This document shows, one piece after another, positions 1-6,932 of a stretch of DNA of 6,932 bases (the first letter of the stretch is position 1; each line of letters begins with the position of its first letter). The notes beneath the pieces are model-generated. The model ran no database searches. It saw only the letters and a list, made by a program, of their open reading frames with translations, and was not told the origin of the DNA. The translations under genes and the position numbers were made by a program. The DNA comes from UBA6164 sp045107135 (GTDB lineage Bacteria > Patescibacteriota > Gracilibacteria > BD1-5 > UBA6164), in contig JASFZI010000113.1 of NCBI GenBank assembly GCA_045107135.1, forward strand, positions 1-6,932. The letters run 5' to 3'.

Positions 1-1
1 A

Positions 2-82
2 TATTCAGATGAATTAGTTGAAAAATATAATTCTATGTTAGAAGCATTAAGAGAATTAGCATTAGAAAATTATGAAGACTAA
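2..82 (+). CDS. C-terminal 26 codons of an unidentified protein
   Basis: This is an open frame entering from the left edge and ending at a TAA (80-82). The visible 26 residues are acidic and predicted helical, running from YSDELVEKY to ALENYED. There is no TGA codon in this stretch. I do not recognise the family, and the fragment is too short to assign one. It is called real because it is in frame up to a stop, matches its neighbours in codon use, and is followed by a hairpin that could terminate it. It would be the last gene of an upstream transcript. Confidence 0.6.
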   Translation, partial: YSDELVEKYNSMLEALRELALENYED

Positions 83-88
83 TATTTA

Positions 89-116
89 TTTACTTTTCGT
101 TATAAATAATTAAAAT
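89..116 (+). promoter_or_regulatory. Possible sigma-70-type promoter for the cation transporter operon
   Basis: TTTACT (89-94) and TAAAAT (111-116) are separated by 16 bases, close to the TTGACA/TATAAT consensus. An alternative -10, TATAAA, lies at 101-106 but lacks a good -35. The same hexamer pair and spacing recurs before htpG. Transcription would start near 122-124, inside the adjoining hairpin, giving a leader of about 24 nt before the ATG at 147. In DNA this AT-rich such matches are common by chance, so the call is tentative. Confidence 0.35.
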
Positions 117-146
117 AACTTACAATTTAATTGTAAGTTATTTTTT
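112..146 (+). terminator. 14-bp perfect hairpin with T6, directly before a start codon
   Basis: The arms at 112-125 and 131-144 are perfect reverse complements (14 bp) around a 5-base loop, and T6 at 141-146 ends the unit. It has the form of a rho-independent terminator for the gene ending at 82. The T run touches the ATG at 147, and the dyad overlaps a possible -10 and transcription start. An operator for the downstream metal transporter is therefore the main alternative. Confidence 0.6.
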
Positions 147-1016
147 ATGTCTCTTCAAAAAACAGCAACGATAGTTTCTTCTATTACTGCATTTTTATTA
201 TTAGTTATTAAATTTTCTGTTTGAATTATTAGTTGATCAATAGCCGTATTATCAAGTGCGATTGATTCATTACTTGATTTATTTGTTTCTTTATTTAATT
301 ATTTTGCTGTTTCTAGAGCAGAAAAAGAACCAGATAGTAAATATAACTATTGAAGATGAAAAATTGAAGCTTTAGCTTCATTATTTGAATGATTAATTAT
401 TACAGGTTCATGATTTTATATTTTATATATTTCTATTAATAAATTTATAAATAAAGAAACTATTTCTTATTTATGAGAATCAGTACTTGTAATGATTATA
501 TCAGTTTTGATTACTTGAATACTTGTATATTTTTTAGAGTACGTTGTTAAAAAAACAAATAATTTAGTAATTAAATCTGATGTTTTACACTATAAGACTG
601 ATTTATTTTCAAATGCATGAATATTGATTTGATTAGTAGTTATTCATTATACAGGTTTTTACCTTATTGATTCAATTATTTGAATAATTATTTCATTTTA
701 TATTATTTATTCAGCCTTTGAACTGATTAAAACATGATATTTATACTTAATGGATGCATCTATTGAAAAAAAAGAAGTTAAAAAAATTAAAAAAATAATT
801 ATGTGACATAAGCGAGTTACTAGTTATCATTTTTTAAAAACAAGACAAATTTGAAATACAAAATTTGTAGAAGTTCATATTGTTTTCAATAAAAAAATGC
901 TTTTACTTGAAGCTCATGATATAGGGGATATGATTGAAGAAGAAATCCCAAAAATTGATATTAAATCTGAGTGGAATATTACTTTGCATTTAGATCCTTA
1001 TGATGATAGTATATAA
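147..1016 (+). CDS. Cation diffusion facilitator family metal transporter (FieF-like)
   Basis: A 289-aa inner-membrane secondary transporter predicted to export divalent metal (Zn2+/Fe2+ type) in exchange for protons. It has the CDF layout: an N-terminal membrane domain of about six helices, then a cytoplasmic metal-binding domain. The transport site is seen as D40-S-L-L-D44 in helix 2 and H148-Y-K-T-D152 in helix 5, the DDHD set of FieF-like members. The family motif YNYGRGKIEALASL follows helix 2. The C-terminal domain shows LKTRQIG, VEVH244, EAH257 and the ending H281-L-D283-P, matching family metal ligands. About 300 aa is usual. Fourteen of its 17 glycines are TGA. The ATG at 147 is used because there is no other nearby in-frame ATG; it has no Shine-Dalgarno and abuts a hairpin. 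It carries one of only two CGN codons seen in the window (CGA, residue 223). It leads a tightly spaced three-gene unit. The exact metal cannot be fixed from sequence. Confidence 0.95.
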
Positions 1017-1027
1017 TATAATGTTTT

Positions 1028-1339
1028 ATGAAAAAATTAGTAAGAGATAAAATTCCAGAAATAATAAAATCAAATTGAGAGGAGTGTAGCTATTATATTG
1101 CTTCTAGTTATGAATATAATATTGAATTATTTAAAAAATTATTGGAAGAGGCTCTTGAGGTACAAAAAGTTAAAAATAAAGAAGAATTAACTGAAGAATT
1201 GGCTGATGTAATGGAAGTAATAAAAGCTATTTGTATAAAAAATTGAATTAATGAAGATGATATAGAAAAAGTTAGATTTGAAAAAAAAGAAAAAAAAGGT
1301 TGATTTGACTATAAAATTATTTTAAAAAAAGATGATTAA
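1028..1339 (+). CDS. MazG-type all-alpha nucleoside triphosphate pyrophosphohydrolase
   Basis: A 103-aa soluble protein resembling the small house-cleaning NTP pyrophosphatases related to MazG and to phosphoribosyl-ATP pyrophosphohydrolase. These cleave (d)NTPs to NMP and pyrophosphate. The start MKKLVRDKIPEII is the hallmark of this subgroup. The Mg2+-binding helices carry EExxE at 40-44 and ExxD at 57-60 (in EELADVMEVI), and the chain ends in the typical KKGGFDYKIIL, where the second Gly of GGF is a TGA codon. The length is normal for the subgroup. It starts 11 nt after the transporter stop. The ATG at 1021 was rejected because its frame stops after nine codons. The substrate is unknown; non-canonical or damaged nucleotides are the usual guess for this family. 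Confidence 0.87.
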
Positions 1340-1361
1340 TTTAATATTTAAATTTAATTCT

Positions 1362-2222
1362 ATGGAAATCTGGTTAATTTATGCAATACTTTCTATCTTT
1401 GCTGCGTGATTACATAATTTTACGATGAAGGTTGCTGCAGAAAAAAATTATGATGTAGCTTTAATAAGTATTTTTTCTTATTGAATTTCAATTTTATTAT
1501 TATCAATATATTTTATTTTTAATGAAATTGTTATTGAAAAGGGAATTTTGCTTATGTTACTTATATTTTCTTTTATTAATGGATTTTTCTTTTTATTATC
1601 AATGTTTACAAGAATTGAGAGTATGAAAAGTATAGATACTGTTGTATTTTTTCCTTTGTATAAAACCTTTTGACCAATAATTGTTACTTGTATTAGTATT
1701 ATTTATTTTTGAGAATCCTTAACTTTTAAGGAAATACTTTGAATAACTGTTTGAATAACAGTTCCTCTTTTACTTTTAACAAAAACAGAGAATAAAATAC
1801 AAAAAAATTTATTTAGATGAATTATACTATTAATAATAACTGCAATTTTAACAGCAATTTCTTCAGCTGTTTCTAAAGAAGTAATGCTTAGAGAGTATAA
1901 TATATATTGATTTATGTTATTTTCTTCATTTTTCTGATTATTCTTTTCTCAGATATTTTATAAACATCAAAAAAGAAATAAAAAAATATATAATTCTGAT
2001 TGAATCATAAAATTTTCTATAATAACAGGGTTATTACATATAATATCATTTTACCTGTTTACTTCTGCTCTTGTTTGAAACCTTGCAGTAGTATTTACCA
2101 TAAATTCATTTAGTATACTTATCCCAATAATATTATCTATTTTTTACTACAAAGAACATTTTAGTCTAAAAAAATGATTAGTAATCTTATTATCAATAGC
2201 TTCTGTATTATTATTTATTTAA
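1362..2222 (+). CDS. EamA/DMT-superfamily membrane transporter
   Basis: A 286-aa, almost wholly hydrophobic protein with room for about ten transmembrane helices, the drug/metabolite transporter pattern of two repeated five-helix EamA halves. The first half ends in YFGESLTFKEILGI followed by a glycine- and leucine-rich helix; the second ends in FYYKEHFSLKKGLVI. Both fit the family signature of a conserved Glu at the end of helix 4 or 9, followed by a short loop and a final helix. Twelve of its 15 glycines are TGA. An in-frame ATG at 1332 would add ten residues and overlap the preceding stop. The ATG at 1362, 22 nt after that stop, is preferred because the first helix starts at once there. Members move amino acids, nucleotides or other small metabolites; the substrate cannot be read from sequence. 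It is probably co-transcribed with the two genes before it. Confidence 0.9.
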
Positions 2223-2231
2223 TAAAAATAC

Positions 2232-2259
2232 TTTACAAAATCATAAAAAACAATAAAAT
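2232..2259 (+). promoter_or_regulatory. Predicted sigma-70-type promoter of htpG
   Basis: TTTACA (2232-2237) and TAAAAT (2254-2259), with a 16-base spacer, each differ from the housekeeping consensus at one position. Transcription would begin near 2266, inside the CIRCE-like operator that starts two bases after the -10. This is the usual arrangement of HrcA-controlled promoters. The match to consensus and the placement support it more than the hexamers alone would in AT-rich DNA. Confidence 0.6.
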
Positions 2260-2260
2260 A

Positions 2261-2287
2261 TTAGCACTTAGAAAAACTAAGTGCTAT
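2261..2287 (+). promoter_or_regulatory. CIRCE operator (HrcA binding site) upstream of htpG
   Basis: TTAGCACTT (2261-2269), a 9-base spacer, then AAGTGCTAT (2279-2287). The CIRCE consensus is TTAGCACTC-N9-GAGTGCTAA. The spacer length is exact, the left half matches 8 of 9 bases and the right half 7 of 9, and the core TAGCACT/AGTGCTA is perfect. It lies over the predicted transcription start and 28 nt before the htpG ATG. In other bacteria HrcA represses groESL, dnaK and sometimes htpG through this site. The 10-bp hairpin (2262-2271/2277-2286) followed by T4 might also stop transcription from the preceding transporter, for which no other terminator is seen. Confidence 0.82.
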
Positions 2288-2315
2288 TTTGAAAATTAAA
2301 ATTTAAGAAAAAAAA

Positions 2316-4259
2316 ATGACAAAACATAATTTCGAAGCTGAGACTGGTAGAATACTTGAGTTATTAACTCATTCAATATATTCAAATAAGGAAATATTTT
2401 TAAGAGAACTTATTTCTAATTCTTCTGATGCGATTGATAAGGCAAGATTAAAATCTTTGACGGATTCTAATTTTTTGTGAGATGATAGTGAATTTAAAAT
2501 AACTGTAACTAGTGATAATAAAAAAAATACTATAACTATTGTAGATAATGGGATTGGTATGACAGGTGAAGAATTAGTTTCACATCTTGGTACTATTGCA
2601 AAATCATGAACTAAAGAATTTATAGATAAATTAGCAAAAGCTAAAGAAGATTGAGAACATAACTTGATTGGACAATTTTGAGTTGGTTTTTATTCTAGTT
2701 TTATGATTGCTGATAAAGTGACTGTTGAGTCTAAATCTGCTTTAGATAAAAAAGCGCATCTTTGGTCTAGTGATTGAAAAAATGGTTATGAATTAGATGA
2801 AATTAAAAAAGAAACTAGATGAACAACCGTTACTCTTTTTGTAAATGAGGCAAATAAGGAATTGGTAGAAGAATGGAAAGTAAAAGAATTAATTAAAAAA
2901 TATTCTAATTATGTTGGTGTTCCAATTATGATGAAGGAATATGATAGTAGAACTGAGGAAGAAAAAAAGAAAGAACCAAAAGAAATGTGATTTGAACAAA
3001 TAAATGAAACTAAACCTATTTGGAGAAAATCAAAATCTAGTATAAAAAAAGAAGAATATAAGGCTTTTTATCAATCTGTAAGTAGTGATTGGAATGATCC
3101 ACTTTTTACAATGCATAACAATATAGAGTGAATGGTTAGTTATAAATCTATTCTTTTCTCTCCAAGAGAGGTTAATATGTATCAAAATTTATCTGATCCA
3201 AATTTAGAATATGGTCCTAAATTATATGTTCAAAATGTATTAATTTTAGAACATGCAAAAGAATTAATGCCTATTTGGCTGAGATTTATTTCATGAGTAA
3301 TTGAAACAAGTGATCTTCCTCTGAATATTTCTAGAGAAATGTTACAAGATAATTCTACTTTAGATAAAATTAAAAAAGGTCTTACTAAAAAAGTAATAAC
3401 TGAGCTAGGAAAGACTTTAAAAAATAATAGAGAAGATTATGTTAAATTTTGGAATAATTATTGAAAAATAATAAAAGAATGAATTCATTATGAGCATGAT
3501 TTAAAACAAGAAATTGCTGGAGTTTCATTATTTAACACTATTAATGAATCTTCAAATATTTCATTAGATGAATATTTAGAGAAAGCTCCTGAAAAAGAAA
3601 ATGAAGTTGAAAAGGATGGAAAAAAAGAGAAGATTAAACAAAAAACTATATATTATATAATAGCTAAATCAGAATCAGAAGCATTAGCTAGTCCATATTT
3701 ATCACAATTTAAAGAAAATAATATAGATGTTATTATTTTAACTGATCCAATAGATTCATTTTTAGTTCAAGGTTTTACTGAATATAAATGATCAGCTTTA
3801 GTATCTATTACATCAAATGATATTGAACTTAAAGAAAAAACAGAAAAACAAAGGAAAGAGGATGAAAAGAAGACTAAGGATTTAAAATCACTTTTTGATT
3901 TGGTTAAAACAACTATTTGAGAAGAAAAGATAGAAGAAGTAATCTTAAATGATAAATTATGAAAATCTCTTTGAGCCTTAAAAACTAGTGCTAAATGAGT
4001 TGATCCACAAATGGAAAAAATGATGAAGGCTATGGGTCAACAAGTACCTGTTCAAAAAAGAATATTACAATTAAACCCAAATAATCCAATAGTAGATTTA
4101 ATGAAGAAAGAATTTGAATCTGATATAAAATCAGAAAAATTATCTGATGCAATTAAATATGCTTATGCTCAAGCAATTTTACTTGAAGGATGAGAATTAG
4201 AAAATATTTGAGAATTTATAGATTTAACAAATAAATTTGCAGGAGGATATTTGAAATAA
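2316..4259 (+). CDS. htpG: Molecular chaperone HtpG (bacterial Hsp90)
   Basis: A 647-aa cytoplasmic ATP-dependent chaperone that works as a homodimer and remodels client proteins, usually together with DnaK. The N-terminal GHKL ATPase domain (about 1-205) is intact: E31, N35 and D38 in LRELISNSSDAIDK, DNGIG at 77-81, GTIAKSG at 92-98 and the glycine-rich GQFGVG at 119-124. A charged linker (about 210-233) leads to the middle domain with PIWRKS, DPLF and SDLPLNISREMLQ. The C-terminal dimerisation domain includes GVDPQMEKMMKAMG, then LNPNNPIVDLM and YAQAILLEG. G98 and G122 are TGA codons, which fixes the genetic code. In all, 18 TGA codons occur alongside GGT/GGA glycines. Length is normal (about 620-640). 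The ATG follows an A9 run with no Shine-Dalgarno. It is a single-gene unit with its own promoter, CIRCE-like operator and terminator. Confidence 0.98.
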
Positions 4260-4281
4260 AATATATTTATTATTAATTTTC

Positions 4282-4312
4282 AAAAAAACAAACAGTAATG
4301 TTTGTTTTTTTT
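4282..4312 (+). terminator. Rho-independent terminator of htpG
   Basis: The arms at 4282-4294 and 4299-4311 form a perfect 13-bp stem closed by a GTAA tetraloop (GNRA type), with a run of eight T at 4305-4312. It begins 23 nt after the htpG stop and lies before the macroglobulin promoter region. The A run in the left arm means it could also work in reverse, but no gene converges on it. Confidence 0.88.
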
Positions 4313-4350
4313 AAATTAATAGTTTTTCTGGTATTTTTGGCTTGTTTTAT

Positions 4351-4356
4351 TATAAT
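4351..4356 (+). promoter_or_regulatory. TATAAT -10 box before the macroglobulin gene
   Basis: A perfect TATAAT lies 34 nt before the ATG at 4385. No good -35 is seen at 16-18 bp spacing: CTGGTA at 4328-4333 matches 3 of 6. Transcription would start near 4363 with a leader of about 22 nt. The strong terminator before it makes a separate promoter here likely. Confidence 0.5.
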
Positions 4357-4384
4357 ATAAACATTATTTTTAAAAATATATATT

Positions 4385-6932
4385 ATGAAAAAAAATTTTG
4401 GTAATAAAAAGCTTTTATATATTATTATTTTTATATTTTCAGCTGCTTTTATCTGAATATGATCTTACATGTGAATTACTGCTTATCTGGATTATAAAGC
4501 AGAGAAAAATATTGAAGATTTGAACTTAGTTTTAGCTAATTGAATAGACTCAATGGTTAATTGTAATTTCATTTTTGATTTTGATAAAGATAAATTTGAA
4601 AACAATAGATTTTTTAAAGAAAGTGAGTTTGATTTAATGAATGAATCTTGTGATTTAAAGTTTAATTTAGATTATATTGAATTAAATGAAGAAAATTGTA
4701 TAGATATTATAAAACAGACTAAGGAATATTTTTTAGAAGAATATCTAATCATTGATAATCTTGAGGAAAAAAGAAATAAATGTATAGATGAGTTTTTAGT
4801 TACCAAATTTTCTACTTGATCATTATATGATATTGATAATGATTTTAAATCTGAAATAAAATTAGATTTTTCATTAGATTTTTATACTGATGTATGAGAA
4901 GAAAATAGTACAGAATATTTAAATAATAGATTAGGCGCAAAAAAAAGATTAAAAGATCTTATAATTATAAAACCTGAAATAGATTTTTCTGTAGATGATA
5001 TTGTATTATATCCTAAAAGATGAATTTTAAGGTTACCTTTAAAAACTTTAACTGAATATAAAATCTCTCTTAAGAATTTTGATACTTTGATTTGAGAAAA
5101 AACAAAAAATGAAGAATTTGTTTTTACTACTCCAGAAAACAAATATTTTTGACTTAGAATTTTAGATAAAGTATCACTTTATGAAGATAATAAACCTCCT
5201 AGATTTCAATTATTAGAATATAACACAACAAAAACAAAGGCTAAGATTAGAATATGTAGAATTCCAAACGAAACTTATGCAAAGATAGAAGTTTTTAGAA
5301 AAAATGCTGAAGTCAGTCAAGTGAATGATTTCTTTTTAAACAAAATTGATAAACTTGAAAATTTTGATTGTAAGGAAAAAGAAATTGATATTTCATTATT
5401 AAAAAATATTAAGGGTAAAAATAATATTAATTTAATTAAGAAGGATTTTAATTTTGATGATTTAATATGAAAAGTATCAAGAAGTGGTTTATATTTTGTT
5501 CAATTTTCTGATCAAGATGATAGAAACTATTTTAATAAAATGAATTACCCTATATTTTTTGGTATAGTTGATTCTCATATTACAATGAAAATTAGTAAAA
5601 ATTGAGAAGCATTTTTCTTTGTAAATGATTTTAAATGAAAGCCATTAGCTAATCAAAATATAAAATTATATTTAAATGATTTTAAGGGAATAGAAAAACA
5701 GTGGAATAGTTGAAAAAGAGATTATGATGTAAAACATTTTTCTGCAATAAACAATAATATATTTTCAGAAGCAATTTATTTATGACTTACCTGAGAGGAT
5801 TGAATTTTAAAAATAAATTTAAATGATAAAGTTAGTGATGCTTTTTCAAGGACTTTTACTGAAACTTGGGAATATGATTGGAATGAGTTGTATAAGACAT
5901 TTTTTATTACCTCAGCTTCTGATACTAATATATCTTATGTTAATTCTACATGGAATAGTTGAATTGCTCCATGGAATTTTTGATATAAAACTACAGAGTC
6001 ATATTATTGAAATATATTTTCAAATCAGGACGAAATTATACTTAATAAGTGGGGGGGGATAGAACAAGAATATTATTCTCATACATATACAGATAGATTA
6101 TTATATTTACCATGAGAATTTGTGAATATAAAATCTGTAATTAGAAAATCAATTGATTTAAGTGTACCTAAATGAGAAAAGGTAGAGTTAAAAATTACTG
6201 ACTCTAATTGAAAAGAAGTTCATAATACTGAAATAGAAATTAATGATTTCTGAAGTGTATCTAATACTTACGAAATAAAGGACTCTGCACCTCTTTGAAA
6301 TTACAATATTAATTTGTTTATTGATTGAAAATCAATTTCATATTGAGGTTTTTCAGTAGAAGTATTCAAAAATCCTAAATTTAAAAACGATATTTTATTA
6401 GAAACAGAATGATTAAATGAATGACTTGTTAAAATCCAAAAAGAAGAGGTTATTAAGCATGATTATCGGGATCAAACAACTTATAAATGAGATTTTAAAA
6501 TTAAATGAAAAGTTTTTTCAAAATATTATAATTGAGCTGCTGTTTCAGATTCAAAATTTGAGTATAAAGTTTATAAACAGTATTATTATGAAAATTCATA
6601 TTGGTATGATTGTTATTATTGATGTTATTGGGAACCTAGAAAGGAGTTTTATACTGAGTGAAAATGAGCTTTAGATTCTAACTGAGTTTGAAATTTTGAT
6701 GTTGATATTGAATTTGCTTCAAATTATAGTGATTTTAAGTATATAGTTGAAGTAACTGTTACAGATAAGGTATGAGATACTATTTCTTGAACAAATTCAG
6801 TAATTGCAAAACTTCCAGATAATTATAAGAGATATAATAATGAGTTGAGTGTTGCCTTTAAATCTGAACAAAAATTTATAAAGGCTTGAAAAAAAATAAC
6901 TATTGATTGAGGATTAAATGTTTGAAAATGGA
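4385..6932 (+). CDS. Alpha-2-macroglobulin family protein, N-terminal part (runs off window)
   Basis: The first 849 codons of a large protein cut by the window end. Residues 10-35 form one hydrophobic helix after a KK-rich start, with no lipobox Cys, so a signal anchor or uncleaved signal is likely and the rest would be outside. Weak Ig-like features lie at about 190-252 (IIIKPEIDF to FTTPEN). A macroglobulin-like domain follows at 393-482 (GEAFFFVNDFKGKPLAN, then GEDGILKINL). The key signature is at 568-586, YTDRLLYLPGEFVNIK, matching the family's YTDRPLYRPGETVHFK (MG2), followed by SAPLGNYNI and FSVEVFKNPKF (656-666). Residues 733-749 are rich in Tyr/Trp with C743 and C747, then GKGALDSNGVGNF. 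It holds 41 TGA glycine codons, a G8 run (6051-6058) and one CGG (residue 695). Bacterial homologues are about 1500-1900 aa. The thioester motif, if present, lies beyond the window. Family members trap proteases. Confidence 0.85.
6051..6058 (+). repeat. Poly-G tract (G8) inside the macroglobulin gene
   Basis: Eight consecutive G lie in frame as TGG GGG GGG (residues 556-558), just before the MG2-like domain. Losing one G gives a TAG at once, and gaining one gives a TAG 13 codons after the GGG pair. The tract is the longest G run in the window, in DNA where G is scarce. Confidence 0.9.

Noticed and set aside
2262..2290. A simple terminator for the DMT gene as the full explanation of this hairpin
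   Set aside because: The arm sequence and 9-base spacing match CIRCE and the T run is only four long, so an operator is the better primary call; weak termination may be a side role.
4011..4193. A separate 60-aa protein
   Set aside because: It is in frame with htpG and bounded only by TGA; it is part of the C-terminal domain.
4241..4246. AGGAGG as a ribosome binding site
   Set aside because: It encodes Gly-Gly near the htpG end; the only start it could serve is a TTG followed by one codon and the TAA.
4553..4819. A separate 88-aa acidic protein
   Set aside because: It is in frame with the macroglobulin gene and ends only at a TGA glycine codon.
4882..5142. An 86-aa gene on the - strand
   Set aside because: It is antisense to a well-supported coding region, with no regulatory signals and no recognisable motif.
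5823..6062. A hydrophobic 79-aa protein on the + strand
   Set aside because: It lies in another frame wholly inside the macroglobulin gene and resembles no family; AT-rich out-of-frame reading gives Ile/Leu-rich noise.
6417..6674. An 85-aa Ile/Lys-rich protein on the + strand
   Set aside because: It is out of frame inside the macroglobulin gene and shows no domain.
147..6932. A run of pseudogenes or frameshifted genes broken by many stops
   Set aside because: All the breaks are TGA codons at positions where homologues have Gly. Reading TGA as Gly restores full-length proteins with intact active sites.
147..6932. Mycoplasma/Spiroplasma-type code with TGA as tryptophan
   Set aside because: TGA falls at invariant glycines of HtpG (GQFGVG, AKSG), and conserved Trp positions such as PIWRKS use TGG.

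Overview
The window comes from a very AT-rich bacterium that reads TGA as glycine (translation table 25). This points to the candidate phyla Absconditabacteria (SR1) or Gracilibacteria (BD1-5/GN02). The clearest proof is in htpG: the conserved nucleotide-binding motifs GTIAKSG and LIGQFGVGFY are complete only if TGA is Gly, while conserved tryptophans are written TGG. Under the standard code every gene here falls into short fragments. With TGA as Gly, and only TAA used as a stop, the window holds four complete genes and two partial ones, all on the + strand.

Layout. (1) Positions 2-82 are the last 26 codons of an unidentified gene. (2) Positions 83-146 hold a possible promoter and a 14-bp perfect hairpin ending in T6, abutting the next start codon. 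(3) Positions 147-2222 are a compact three-gene unit: a FieF-like cation diffusion facilitator (289 aa), a small MazG-type all-alpha NTP pyrophosphohydrolase (103 aa) and an EamA/DMT-family membrane transporter (286 aa), with gaps of 11 and 22 nt. (4) Positions 2223-2315 hold a promoter-like TTTACA-N16-TAAAAT followed by an inverted repeat that fits the CIRCE operator of the heat-shock repressor HrcA. (5) Positions 2316-4259 are htpG, the bacterial Hsp90 (647 aa), ending in a strong terminator. (6) From 4385 to the window end is the N-terminal 849 codons of a large membrane-anchored alpha-2-macroglobulin-family protein, cut off by the window edge.

How the genes relate. The first unit looks like metal export, nucleotide-pool cleaning and small-metabolite transport; co-transcription is inferred from spacing only. 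htpG appears to be a separately controlled heat-shock gene, with the CIRCE site covering its predicted transcription start. The macroglobulin has its own TATAAT box and is probably an outward-facing protease-trap or surface protein. That would be of interest in a lineage whose known members live on, or prey on, other bacteria. No mobile element, CRISPR array or RNA gene was seen. No start codon here has a recognisable Shine-Dalgarno sequence.
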